Positions 24,517-32,764 of a stretch of DNA of 64,000 nt are shown here, piece by piece. Positions within the stretch are counted from its first letter, which is position 1, and each line of letters starts with the position of its first letter. Below the pieces are notes generated by a model, which was not told the origin of the DNA, made no database searches, and saw only the letters and a program-made list of their open reading frames with translations. The DNA lies in contig CAZCGU010000003.1 in the NCBI GenBank assembly GCA_964498525.1, positions 1 through 64,000 on the forward strand, written 5' to 3'. This DNA is from DTU098 sp964498525 (lineage in GTDB: Bacteria; Bacillota; Desulfotomaculia; Desulfotomaculales; Pelotomaculaceae). The position numbers were made by a program, and so were the translations under genes.

Positions 24517-25107
24517 ATGGAAGGGGCGAAGAAACAGGAAATACCAACAAGCATGGAAAATCCAGCGGATAGATTTATCTTCAACATAGGTCTGGCTGAC
24601 GTGATCAGGCTGACTATGTTTGGGACTTTAATCAGCGTCAGCAGGTTTGTGTTCCAGATGCCCATTGGAGTGCCGGGCCATACCAGCGTGTATTGGATGG
24701 GACTGCTGATGCTGGGGAAGGGTTTGATTCCCAAGTTCGGGGCTGGAACTATCATGGGTATTGTGTCGGGAATCCTGGCAATTGTCTTCGGTTTGGGTAA
24801 AGAAGGACCGTTGATGGCTTTCAAGTGCATCATACCCGGGATGTTGCTGGATATCCTGGCGTTATTGTTTTTTAACAAGCTGGAGTCGATATGGGTGGGA
24901 GTTATCATCGGGGCCTTAATCAGTTGGTCAAAGCTGCTGACCAGCATAGCTCTGGGTATTATCCTTGATATTCCAATGGTTTTCCTGGCGATGGGATTTG
25001 GTTATGCTACCTTGCTGCACGTAGTTTTCGGCGCTGCCGGGGGAGTGCTGGCGGCGGTATTAATCAAACGTTTGAAACCGCGTCTGAGCGCCTCCTGGCA
25101 AAACTGA
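24517..25107 (+). CDS. ECF transporter substrate-binding membrane subunit (S component)
   Basis: A 196-residue, very hydrophobic protein with about six helices. It has the S-component pattern after a polar N-terminus: ADVIRLTMFGTLISVSRFVF, then PGHTSVYWMGLLMLGKGLIPKFGAGTIMGIVSGI and KEGPLMAFKCIIPGMLLDIL. It determines substrate specificity of the EcfA1A2T module. I cannot assign it to biotin, thiamin, folate, riboflavin, cobalt or queuosine types. ATG 24517 is used; AAGGAGGGGG (24496-24505) lies about 11 bases upstream, and a closer ATG at 24506 opens only a 21-codon frame. Confidence 0.8.
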   Translation: MEGAKKQEIPTSMENPADRFIFNIGLADVIRLTMFGTLISVSRFVFQMPIGVPGHTSVYWMGLLMLGKGLIPKFGAGTIMGIVSGILAIVFGLGKEGPLMAFKCIIPGMLLDILALLFFNKLESIWVGVIIGALISWSKLLTSIALGIILDIPMVFLAMGFGYATLLHVVFGAAGGVLAAVLIKRLKPRLSASWQN

Positions 25108-25158
25108 CCCTAATTGCGTCCGTAAAGATTCTGACATAAGAAAGGAGCGTAATGCAAG

Positions 25159-25893
25159 TTGAAAATATTTGTAGGCATTGATGACACTGACAGTATCGAC
25201 CAGGGAGCGACCGGGGAATCAGCCAATCAGTTAATCAAGTTGATTGAAGAGCGGCGCTGGGGGATCTGCCAGGGACTTACCCGACACCAACTGCTTTTAC
25301 ATCCCGCCATACCATATACTTCTCACAACAGCTCCATGTGTTTTACCGCCGATCTTGAAGACGCTAATTTGCATTCTCTGATCGAAGAAGCAGGCAAATT
25401 TCTGGAGCAGAATAGCGCACCGGGTTCAGATCCCGGACTTTGCGTGGCGATAGAAGAACACCTGAAGAGGGCGGAGGAGCTGATTGCTTATGGCTATGAA
25501 ACTAAGTGCAGGGTTATGACCAAAGCAGAAGCCTACGGATTGGCAAGAAAGCTGGGCGTGCACCTGTCTGAACATGGGGGCGCCGGCATCGGCGTGATCG
25601 GGGCCCTGGCAGGGGTTGGTTTAAGAATGACCAAGAACGACGGACGTTTCCAGGGCAAGCTGAAGCTCAAAAGGCCAGGTGCTGCCATGAGTGTGGCTGA
25701 GATTAAAAACAGCAGCCCGGTTGAAACGGTGCAGAGCCTGGCCGGCCGGATTCTGCGCGATGATGAAGAGCTGCGCCTGGGAAAAAAATTAAAGACAGTG
25801 CTGTTGAACGGCAAACGTACCCTGCTGGTTTACAGACCCGAAGGAGAGCTGGGCTGGAAAACCTGCACCAATGCACATCTGGAGGATTATTGA
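25159..25893 (+). CDS. TiaS-like protein (GIDDTDS domain)
   Basis: A 244-residue protein starting at TTG 25159 (AAAGGAGCG upstream). The N-terminus FVGIDDTDSIDQGATGE is the diagnostic motif of the kinase-like/agmatine-binding region of archaeal TiaS (tRNA-Ile2 agmatidine synthase). GGAGIGVIGALAGVGLRMTKNDGRF in the middle is a conserved Gly-rich segment of the stand-alone bacterial members. It lacks the OB-fold and zinc-ribbon parts of real TiaS, so a different small-molecule or cofactor role is likely. It lies 51 bases after the S component and just before a Cys-rich gene. Confidence 0.65.
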   Translation: MKIFVGIDDTDSIDQGATGESANQLIKLIEERRWGICQGLTRHQLLLHPAIPYTSHNSSMCFTADLEDANLHSLIEEAGKFLEQNSAPGSDPGLCVAIEEHLKRAEELIAYGYETKCRVMTKAEAYGLARKLGVHLSEHGGAGIGVIGALAGVGLRMTKNDGRFQGKLKLKRPGAAMSVAEIKNSSPVETVQSLAGRILRDDEELRLGKKLKTVLLNGKRTLLVYRPEGELGWKTCTNAHLEDY

Positions 25894-25894
25894 G

Positions 25895-26134
25895 ATGGAA
25901 AACACCGGCTTCTGGATTAAGAACGAGGCAGGCCGGGTTCAGTTCAAGGGCGGTAAAAATGATTGGTCCGATGCGGCGGATATAGCCGGCGGCTGCCCCT
26001 ATTTTCTCTTGGATTATGAAGATGAAATAGTGGCTGAAGAGGCGAGGTCGTGTTACAATTGCCGGTTCCGGCGCTGGACCGCCGCTTCCTTTGTCTGCCT
26101 TAAAAGCAAAAAAAGTAGTGTCACAAGGGACTAA
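25895..26134 (+). CDS. Small Cys-rich protein paired with the TiaS-like gene
   Basis: A 79-residue protein. ATG 25895 (GGAGG 25881-25885) follows the previous stop by one base. Four cysteines occur as GGCPYFLLD, RSCYNCRFRRW and FVCLK, suggesting a zinc or Fe-S site. No membrane segment. The immediate coupling suggests it works with the TiaS-like protein. I know no named family for it. Confidence 0.6.
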   Translation: MENTGFWIKNEAGRVQFKGGKNDWSDAADIAGGCPYFLLDYEDEIVAEEARSCYNCRFRRWTAASFVCLKSKKSSVTRD

Positions 26135-26296
26135 CCTTACGACTGCCTGTTAATGAAACGGTTGCCCGGACGGCGTTGTGCCGCTGGATGCTGAAAATTC
26201 CGGCGGGGCAGGCCAAGATTTGCCCGGCTTCGGAGTACATGGCTTTTAATTTTGTGTTCTTATCTAATTGAACGTCAAGTAAGGAATGGTTGAATT

Positions 26297-28291
26297 ATGG
26301 AAAAATTATTGTTTCTTTTCCTTTTAACTGGATCATGCTATTATTTTTTCCATAAATTATGCCGGCGTATTCTTTATATCAGCCTGGGCAGGCCGGCGCG
26401 GCATACTGACCGTCCCCTTGAACGCTGGAAATATTTTGCGTCCAATGTGCTGGGTCAAAAAAAGGTCCGCCGTTATCCGATTTATGGCTTGGGCCACGCT
26501 TGCATCATGTATGGTTTTGTGATCCTGTTGCCGGCAATTCCCAACATGGCCGCCGTAAGGCTCTATAACACCGCTATCCCTTTTGTGGGAAACAATGCGC
26601 TGTATCTCTTTGTAAAAGATCTGTTTATCGTCCTGGTCATGGCAGGTGTGACCGTCTGTCTCTGGCGACGGGCGGTTAAAAAACCGGAATGGCTGAAAAA
26701 CAATACGGAAGCAATCGGACTTCTCCTGCTCATTTTTATTATCGTTCTAACTGAAGCGTTGTATAACGGGACCAGCCTGGCCTTGCAGACGGGCGGCGGT
26801 ACGATTTGGCCCGCTCCCCTGGCCGGCGCTCTTTCCGGTTTGTTTTATAATAAACCGGCAGAGCACATCAGGACGGCAGAAGCCGTTTTCTGGTGGACGC
26901 ATTTCCTGGCCTTTTTTTCTATGCTCTGGATTATTCCTAACTCCAAGCACCTGCACATGCTTTTCGCTCCTTTCAATCTTTACTGGCACTCGCTAGATCA
27001 CAGGGGGGCGTTGGAAACGGTCGATCCGGGCAGTGCAGCCGACGGGAAGGCTGGAGTCGACAAGATGGAGGATTTTACCTGGAAACAGCTTTTTGAGGCC
27101 TATACCTGCACGAAGTGCGGTCGCTGCAACGACCAGTGCCCGGCTCACCAGAGCGGCGAACCGGTAAAGCCAAAGCCGTTGCAGGGCCGTTTCCGCAAAC
27201 ACATCGAAGAAAGGGCGCCGCTGCTTCTCAAGCAGAAGTCCGAACAGGCCGTCAAGCAAGTCACCTCCGGGCAGGAGCAGGAGATCTTAAAGAAAAAAAT
27301 TACCGGGGACATTTATAAAAAAGACTTCATCTGGGGTTGTGCTATGTGCGGTAGCTGCGAGGATGCCTGTCCTGTTTCCATCGAGCACACCCCTAAGATT
27401 ATCGCTATGCGGCGTCACCTGGTCCTGGTTGAAAAAGATTATCCTGAAAAAATACAGCAATTTTTTAACAATGTTGAGTTATATGGCACCCCCTGGGGAG
27501 CAGCCCTTAACGATAACAAGGCGGGGCGGGCGGGTTCCGGAAGCAGGGCGGTAACTGGAAGTAGTCTCGGGGAGTATATATATTTCCCGGGTTGCGCCGC
27601 CTCTTCTGACCCAGGCGCCGGCCGGACGGCTGTAGCCTTAAGCAATATATTGCAGAATGCAGGCCTATCTTTTACGACGCTTGGCGCAGACGAGTGGTGT
27701 TGTGGCGAAACAGCCCGCAGGTTGGGCAACGAAGCACTGTTTCAGCAAATAGTAAAAAACAACATCAAAAGATGGGATAAGCCGGGCGTCAGAAAAATCA
27801 TCACCTCCTGTCCCCACTGCTACAATACTTTGAAAAATGAATATCCCCGGTTTGGCGGCTATTGGGAGATCATCCACCATTCCGTCCTACTGGCCGCTTT
27901 GCTCAGGGACGGTAGGTTAAAGCCCGTCAAGCAGATCAAGATGATCCTAACCTACCATGATCCGTGTTATCTTGGGCGTTACAACGATGTCTACAGTGAG
28001 CCGCGTGAAATATTAAGAAAATTGCCGGGCGTCCGGCTTGTAGAAACGCAGCGTTCGGCGAACTGGTCGTTTTGCTGCGGGGCAGGGGGCGGCAGGTTCT
28101 GGACCATGGATGAGGCAGAAAACCTGATCGCCTCCAGTCGGGTGCAGCAGGTTGCTGCTACCGGGGCATCCGTGTTAGGTACAGCCTGTCCGTACTGCAA
28201 GCTGCTGCTGGAGGAGACTATTGCCCGCCGGGGGACGCAGGCGCCGGTTCAGGTGCTGGACATAGCTGAACTGCTGGAAAGAGCATTGTGA
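26297..28291 (+). CDS. Membrane Fe-S oxidoreductase (EMO/HdrD-GlpC type)
   Basis: A 664-residue protein. Residues 1-220 hold about six membrane helices with conserved His, resembling the NarI-type haem b domain. Two [4Fe-4S] motifs follow (CTKCGRCNDQCP near 271 and CAMCGSCEDACP near 349), then two CCG domains (CCGETARRLGNE/CPHCYNTL near 468-500; HDPCYLGR, CCGAGGGRFW and CPYCKLLL near 560-630). This architecture is the ETF:quinone oxidoreductase-type membrane protein (DUF224) of syntrophic and metal-reducing anaerobes, moving electrons between electron-transferring flavoprotein and menaquinone. No etfAB adjoins. ATG 26297 is the only good start. Confidence 0.9.
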   Translation: MEKLLFLFLLTGSCYYFFHKLCRRILYISLGRPARHTDRPLERWKYFASNVLGQKKVRRYPIYGLGHACIMYGFVILLPAIPNMAAVRLYNTAIPFVGNNALYLFVKDLFIVLVMAGVTVCLWRRAVKKPEWLKNNTEAIGLLLLIFIIVLTEALYNGTSLALQTGGGTIWPAPLAGALSGLFYNKPAEHIRTAEAVFWWTHFLAFFSMLWIIPNSKHLHMLFAPFNLYWHSLDHRGALETVDPGSAADGKAGVDKMEDFTWKQLFEAYTCTKCGRCNDQCPAHQSGEPVKPKPLQGRFRKHIEERAPLLLKQKSEQAVKQVTSGQEQEILKKKITGDIYKKDFIWGCAMCGSCEDACPVSIEHTPKIIAMRRHLVLVEKDYPEKIQQFFNNVELYGTPWGAALNDNKAGRAGSGSRAVTGSSLGEYIYFPGCAASSDPGAGRTAVALSNILQNAGLSFTTLGADEWCCGETARRLGNEALFQQIVKNNIKRWDKPGVRKIITSCPHCYNTLKNEYPRFGGYWEIIHHSVLLAALLRDGRLKPVKQIKMILTYHDPCYLGRYNDVYSEPREILRKLPGVRLVETQRSANWSFCCGAGGGRFWTMDEAENLIASSRVQQVAATGASVLGTACPYCKLLLEETIARRGTQAPVQVLDIAELLERAL

Positions 28292-28578
28292 AAATATAAT
28301 TAATCAATGGCAGTTTAAACTTAAAACCCCCTCTTCCTGCTCTAACCTTGCAAGAAAGTGTGGGGCCTTTTCTTGCCTGCCTGCTCCTTCCCTTGCATAT
28401 TTTTACCTTACAGGGACTTTTTTTCGGGAATATTCCCGCAGGAATGGTTTATAATGTATGTAGATCGACGACGCGGTAATAATTTGCCGGGCTTTTTAGG
28501 CGGTTCCCGCAGCTTTTTATCCGGCGCGCTGTTTAAGGGGATTTTAGGATTATATTGACTTCCGGGAGTTGACCTCCA
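28292..28578. promoter_or_regulatory. nfeD upstream region with palindromic site
   Basis: CGGGAATATTCCCG at 28425-28438 is a perfect 14-base palindrome. TATAAT lies 11 bases downstream at 28450-28455 with no good -35, so the palindrome occupies the -35 region: an operator or activator site is plausible. No gene is seen in this gap. Confidence 0.5.
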
Positions 28579-29931
28579 TTGAAACTTAACCCGATAAGGT
28601 TTTTATTTCCGCTGGTTTTCTTGCAGTGCCTGGCGCTGTTCTTTTTGGCGCCTTCCTTTGGTGAGGATAAGCAGCCCCTTGTCTACACCATCCAGGTGGA
28701 CGACATGGTAACCTCCGGAACGGCCAAAAACATCCAGAGGGGGCTGGGCGTGGCGGAAAAAGAGCAGGCAGACGCGGTTGTAATCCTGTTGAATACGCCC
28801 GGGGGGCTGGTTACGGCAACCCTTAAAATTATTCAGGATATGTCCGCCTCAAACCTGCCTGTGATCACCTATGTCAATCCCCAGGGCGCCATCGCCGCCT
28901 CAGCCGGGACGTTCATTTTACTCAACGGTGATATTGCGGCTATGTCCCCCGGAACTACGTGCGGGGCGGCCATGCCGGTAACAATGTCCGGACCCGGGGA
29001 TGCTCCTGCGGCGGCTGACCAGAAGACCATTAATTTTCTGGCCGGTCATATGAAAAGCATTGCCGCGGAACGGGGGCGGCCCGCCGATCTGGCGGAACGT
29101 TTTGTTACCGAGAACCTGGTTTTAAGCAACAGCGAGGCACTGGAAAAAAAAGTGGTTGATTTAAACGCGGCGGACTTAACTGAACTATTGCGGGAGGTAC
29201 ACGGCAAAACTGTACGGACCGGCGCCGGCGACAGGGAGCTGAACACGCTGGGCGCCAGGGTGGAAGCCCTGCCCCTCAATGCCCATGAGCGGCTCATTCA
29301 CCATGTAAGCAATCCCACCCTGGCCATGATTCTCCTTATGATTGGCATTTACGGGCTAATCATCGGGTTTTATTCGCCTGGTTTCTTCCTGCCCGAGGTG
29401 CTGGGTTCCATCGGGCTGATTTTAGGGCTATACGGCCTGGGCCTGTTTCAGGGCAACCTGGCGGCGGGCCTATTAATTCTGCTGGGGGTGGGGCTTTTGG
29501 TTGCTGAATTATTTACCCCGACTTACGGCATCCTGGGGGTGGGCGGGCTCACCAGCATCATTTTGGGTATTCTCTTTTTCCCCACGGAGCCGCTGATGCC
29601 GCCGGCCTGGTTTTCCGCCTTCAAGGCTGCAGCCATTGGAGTGGGGATTGCCGGCGCCCTCTTCGTGGCCGTGGTGGTTCTGGGTCTGGCCAGGCTCCGC
29701 AGGTTTAAGCCTGTCCACGGTGCAGTGGAGTTTACCCAGGCCAGGGCCGTGGTCATGCAGAAGCTGGATCCCGAAGGATTGGTAAAGTTAAAGGGAGAAA
29801 TCTGGCAAGCCGTTTCCAAAGATGGGCATACTATTGAGGCGGGGGAAAAGGTCCGGGTATATGAACGGCAGGGAATAACCCTTGTGGTGGGATATCCGGA
29901 AGGGGATGAACACGGGAAAACAAAACAGTGA
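28579..29931 (+). CDS. NfeD-type membrane serine protease homologue
   Basis: A 450-residue protein. Signal/anchor helix 1-28, a ClpP-like domain (about 35-235) with LLNTPGGLV and GAIAASAGTFI containing the catalytic Ser (about 108), three to four membrane helices (about 245-360), and a C-terminal NfeD OB-fold (about 375-440, GEIWQAVSKDG). Long-form NfeD proteins cleave or regulate partner SPFH proteins, and the SPFH gene follows 12 bases downstream. TTG 28579 is the start. Confidence 0.92.
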   Translation: MKLNPIRFLFPLVFLQCLALFFLAPSFGEDKQPLVYTIQVDDMVTSGTAKNIQRGLGVAEKEQADAVVILLNTPGGLVTATLKIIQDMSASNLPVITYVNPQGAIAASAGTFILLNGDIAAMSPGTTCGAAMPVTMSGPGDAPAAADQKTINFLAGHMKSIAAERGRPADLAERFVTENLVLSNSEALEKKVVDLNAADLTELLREVHGKTVRTGAGDRELNTLGARVEALPLNAHERLIHHVSNPTLAMILLMIGIYGLIIGFYSPGFFLPEVLGSIGLILGLYGLGLFQGNLAAGLLILLGVGLLVAELFTPTYGILGVGGLTSIILGILFFPTEPLMPPAWFSAFKAAAIGVGIAGALFVAVVVLGLARLRRFKPVHGAVEFTQARAVVMQKLDPEGLVKLKGEIWQAVSKDGHTIEAGEKVRVYERQGITLVVGYPEGDEHGKTKQ

Positions 29932-29943
29932 GGAGGGTAAAAA

Positions 29944-30699
29944 TTGGAGCTTTACAACTTCTTTTCCTCGGTTGTTGTAGTCATTCTGCTGTTGATGCTT
30001 TTGACTTCAGCAATCAAAATCATTCCGGAGTACGAAAGGGCGGTGCTCTTCAGGCTGGGCAGGCTGATGAACGCCAGGGGGCCCGGCCTGATCTTCATAA
30101 TCCCGGTGATTGACCGGATTATCCGCATTTCCCTCCGGGTTATCGTCTTTGACGTGCCCCCCCAGGAAGTGATCACCAGGGACAACGTTACCTGCAAGGT
30201 AAATGCGGTTCTCTTCTACAGGGTGGTGGAAACGGAGAAAGCCGTGGTTAATGTCGAGAATTTTCACGAGGCCACCAACCAGCTGGCCCAAACCACGCTC
30301 CGCAGCGTGGCGGGGATGGCCGAACTGGATGAAATTCTGTCCCAGCGGGAAAAGCTGAACATCAAGATTCAACAAATTGTTGATGAAGCCACCGACCCCT
30401 GGGGAATTAAGATTGTCGCCGTGGAGATCAAGGACGTAGTACTGCCCTCGGAAATGACCCGGGCTATCGCCCGGCAGGCGGAAGCGGAAAGGGGCAGGCG
30501 GGCGGCCATCATCCAGGCCGAGGGAGAACGGCAGGCTGCCGAACAGCTGGCCCAGGCTTCGGAAATCCTAACCGGGACAAAGGGCGGGCTGACTCTAAGG
30601 ATGCTCCGCTCCCTGTCGGAAGTCTCCGGTTCCCCCAACACAACCGTGCTTTTCCCGCTGCCCATGGAACTCCGGGATCTGCTGCCCGGTAAGGATTAG
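29944..30699 (+). CDS. SPFH/band 7 (stomatin-like) protein
   Basis: A 251-residue slipin-type protein. One N-terminal membrane helix, the SPFH domain (IIPEYERAVLFRLGRL ... VDVPPQEVITRDNV-like strand) and an Ala/Glu-rich coiled coil (AIARQAEAERGRRAAIIQAEGERQAAEQL) that drives oligomer rings in lipid microdomains. TTG 29944 follows GAGGAGGG. It forms the usual operon with nfeD and probably functions in membrane quality control. Confidence 0.93.
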   Translation: MELYNFFSSVVVVILLLMLLTSAIKIIPEYERAVLFRLGRLMNARGPGLIFIIPVIDRIIRISLRVIVFDVPPQEVITRDNVTCKVNAVLFYRVVETEKAVVNVENFHEATNQLAQTTLRSVAGMAELDEILSQREKLNIKIQQIVDEATDPWGIKIVAVEIKDVVLPSEMTRAIARQAEAERGRRAAIIQAEGERQAAEQLAQASEILTGTKGGLTLRMLRSLSEVSGSPNTTVLFPLPMELRDLLPGKD

Positions 30700-30860
30700 A
30701 ACTTGCAGGTTGTCAAAATGACAGGATAATGGAGATAAATTAAAAAGATGGTTTAAACCACTTCAGGTGACCAAACATTTATGCTTTAGGGGCAACCGGG
30801 AGATATGGGCCAATTGTGCGGCAGGTTTGCTGCTTTGCCGGTTCTATGTTTTACTGCAAA

Positions 30861-30911
30861 CTTAAAGAAGGCGTCCAGGGGGCAAACTGCCCGGCGGATG
30901 CCTTCTTTAAG
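30861..30911. terminator. Long stem-loop between convergent genes
   Basis: CTTAAAGAAGGC (30861-30872) pairs with GCCTTCTTTAAG (30900-30911), with an inner GGGC/GCCC stem. Its arms are A- or T-rich at the outer ends on both strands, so it can terminate both the SPFH transcript and minus-strand transcripts. Confidence 0.7.
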
Positions 30912-30923
30912 TGAAGCGGAAAA

Positions 30924-30944
30924 CGCCTGACTGGAAGCCAGGCG
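30924..30944 (-). terminator. Terminator of the 54-aa gene
   Basis: On the minus strand CGCCTG pairs with CAGGCG and is followed by TTTT, directly after the stop codon of the small gene. Confidence 0.6.
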
Positions 30945-30948
30945 GGGA

Positions 30949-31113
30949 TCAGGTTTTTTCCCTGTTGGGTTCAGCCCCTTCGGTGTACCAGGGATAGATC
31001 CATTCCGGGGGGTAGTAGGCGGCTTCAAATCCCGGGAGAATCTTGTTTTCCTCCGGGAATTTTCCCGGTGGCCCGAATAATGATGTTAATAGCTTTGATT
31101 TGTCCACAGACAC
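30949..31113 (-). CDS. Small hypothetical protein, 54 aa
   Basis: GTG start at 31113 behind GAGAGGTGAA, stop TGA 30951-30949. The product MSVDKSKLLTSLFGPPGKF... is soluble and rich in Pro, Tyr and Trp (AAYYPPEWIYPWY near residues 31-43). Good ribosome site and an adjacent terminator support a real gene. It lies downstream of the permease gene on the same strand. No family recognised. Confidence 0.6.
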   Translation of the reverse strand: MSVDKSKLLTSLFGPPGKFPEENKILPGFEAAYYPPEWIYPWYTEGAEPNREKT

Positions 31114-31248
31114 TTCACCTCTCTGATAGTATCCGTAGACTCAAGTGTATTTAAACATCGCGAAAAAAATTGCCCTGTATGAGGCAAAAACGGGCCAGGT
31201 CAGCAGGCCGGCCAAATCAGCAAGCCGGCAAGACCAGCAAACAAGCCT

Positions 31249-32532
31249 TTATTTTTTGTAAATTACATGCTCCAAAAGCAGGACCAGCACTATGCCCACC
31301 ACAAAACCATTGCCCAGCACCGGTTGCAGGGCGGGGGGAAAGGATGCCGCGGCCGATTGGGGCAAAAAGGCAACTATTATTGCGGCCAGCATGGGCAGGC
31401 TTATTACCAGTGTATTGTCAAAGCGGGGTTCGCCCAGCTCGTCCAGGGCGTCAAAGGCAGCGGTGAGGCCGGCGGCAACCTGAGTGCACATGATATATAA
31501 CAGCAGGGTTCCGATTACCACCGACGGTATATTGGAGAGATAGAAGATCACCCTGGGCGTAAATGCCAATACAAGCAAGGCCGCGGCCGCGGGGGCAAGG
31601 CTTTGGCGGGCGGCGCAGCCCGTAGAGGCAATAATACCGGGACTAAAGGAAAAGTTTACCGGACCAATTACCCCCAAAAAGCCCGCCAGGGTGTTGCTCA
31701 CTCCGGTGGCTGTAAGGCCGCGGGTGATCCGCCGGGGCATATTGCCGGCTTTCAAGGTTAAGCCTACAGCCTGGATTGACCCCAGATCGTTAATTGACAG
31801 CCCGATAAAGCAGAACAGAAAGGTGATTAAAACCCCCGGCTCAAACACCAGCTCCGGGCTGTAGTTTTGGGTAAATGAGGCCACCATCCCCAGTTTTACG
31901 GCATTAGCTCCCGAAATCCAGGCCGGATTAACCAAAAAATAGCCCAGACTTCCGGCAACAATTGCTAAAAGGATTAGCAGGGACTTTAACAGGCCTTTCA
32001 GGTAGCGCTGACCGGTAAAGATTAAAAGAGTAAAGACAAAGGCAAAGGCAAGGTGGCGGGCCGGAGATGCACCTTCGTTGGCGCTGATCAATTTTACTAT
32101 GGTGGGAGTTATGGTAAAGGCCACTAAAAGCAAAATAACCGCTACCACCCGGGGGGTAAAAAGGGATTGCAGGCGGGCAAAAAGACCCGTTGCGGCAAGT
32201 AAGGCCAGAATTATCCCGCCAATGGCTATACTGGTGTAGCCGGCAGCGGGAGCGCTGCCCTGGGAGGCCATAATCCCGATTAATAAAACTGTTGCCGGTC
32301 CGATAACCAGCGGCAGGCGGTGCCCCCAGTATAGTTGGCCAAGCATGGCTATTCCGGTTGCAGCACAGACCCTTTGCAAGTAATTGACTTCCAGGATTGG
32401 GCTGCCGGTCATGGCCCCCAGGATCTTGCCGATGATAATAATAATGGGCAAAATTACAGCCAGCCACTGCAGGCCGTAAAGCAAGTTTTCTTTCCAGCCG
32501 GGGGTGTCTTCCAGATTATATTTTAGTTCCAT
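31249..32532 (-). CDS. NCS2-family nucleobase permease
   Basis: A 427-residue protein with about 12-14 membrane helices. The N-terminal GLQWLAVILPIIIIIGKIL and the YWGHRLPLVIGPA segment fit the xanthine/uracil permease (NCS2) family; GLSINDLGSIQAVG and GVIGPVNFSFSPGIIASTGCAARQS correspond to the substrate-binding helices 8 and 10. The motif is divergent from classical uracil and xanthine carriers, so the substrate is uncertain. Start ATG 32532; own promoter at 32561-32589. Confidence 0.88.
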   Translation of the reverse strand: MELKYNLEDTPGWKENLLYGLQWLAVILPIIIIIGKILGAMTGSPILEVNYLQRVCAATGIAMLGQLYWGHRLPLVIGPATVLLIGIMASQGSAPAAGYTSIAIGGIILALLAATGLFARLQSLFTPRVVAVILLLVAFTITPTIVKLISANEGASPARHLAFAFVFTLLIFTGQRYLKGLLKSLLILLAIVAGSLGYFLVNPAWISGANAVKLGMVASFTQNYSPELVFEPGVLITFLFCFIGLSINDLGSIQAVGLTLKAGNMPRRITRGLTATGVSNTLAGFLGVIGPVNFSFSPGIIASTGCAARQSLAPAAAALLVLAFTPRVIFYLSNIPSVVIGTLLLYIMCTQVAAGLTAAFDALDELGEPRFDNTLVISLPMLAAIIVAFLPQSAAASFPPALQPVLGNGFVVGIVLVLLLEHVIYKK

Positions 32533-32560
32533 AACTGTTTCTTTCCCCTTCCTGATATAT

Positions 32561-32589
32561 AGTATAAATTACTGTAATCTCAATTACAA
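32561..32589 (-). promoter_or_regulatory. Promoter of the NCS2 permease
   Basis: On the minus strand TTGTAA (32589-32584), 17 bases, TATACT (32566-32561), about 28 bases before the start codon. The leader is too short for a purine riboswitch. Confidence 0.65.
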
Positions 32590-32623
32590 ACCACAGAATG
32601 AACACACTGCTGTCCGGCTGTTC

Positions 32624-32652
32624 TTGACACCGGTGGGGTTGTCGCGTATAAT
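32624..32652 (+). promoter_or_regulatory. Perfect consensus promoter of tadA-tRNA-Ser
   Basis: TTGACA (32624-32629), 17 bases, TATAAT (32647-32652). A 9-bp hairpin, GTAAAGACC (32694-32702) paired with GGTCTTTAC (32708-32716), lies in the leader between this promoter and tadA and has no T-run. Confidence 0.85.
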
Positions 32653-32764
32653 GCTTTAGGAAAGTTTTTAGGACGCCGCTAGTAAAGGGGCAGGTAAAGA
32701 CCCGGCCGGTCTTTACGTAACCCTGGGAAAACATACACCAACTTTGTTTTAAAGGAGCCGGTAC

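Noticed and set aside
28358..28558. 66-codon frame upstream of nfeD
   Set aside because: It overlaps the palindrome and promoter-like sequence, has no ribosome site and no protein-like conservation signs.
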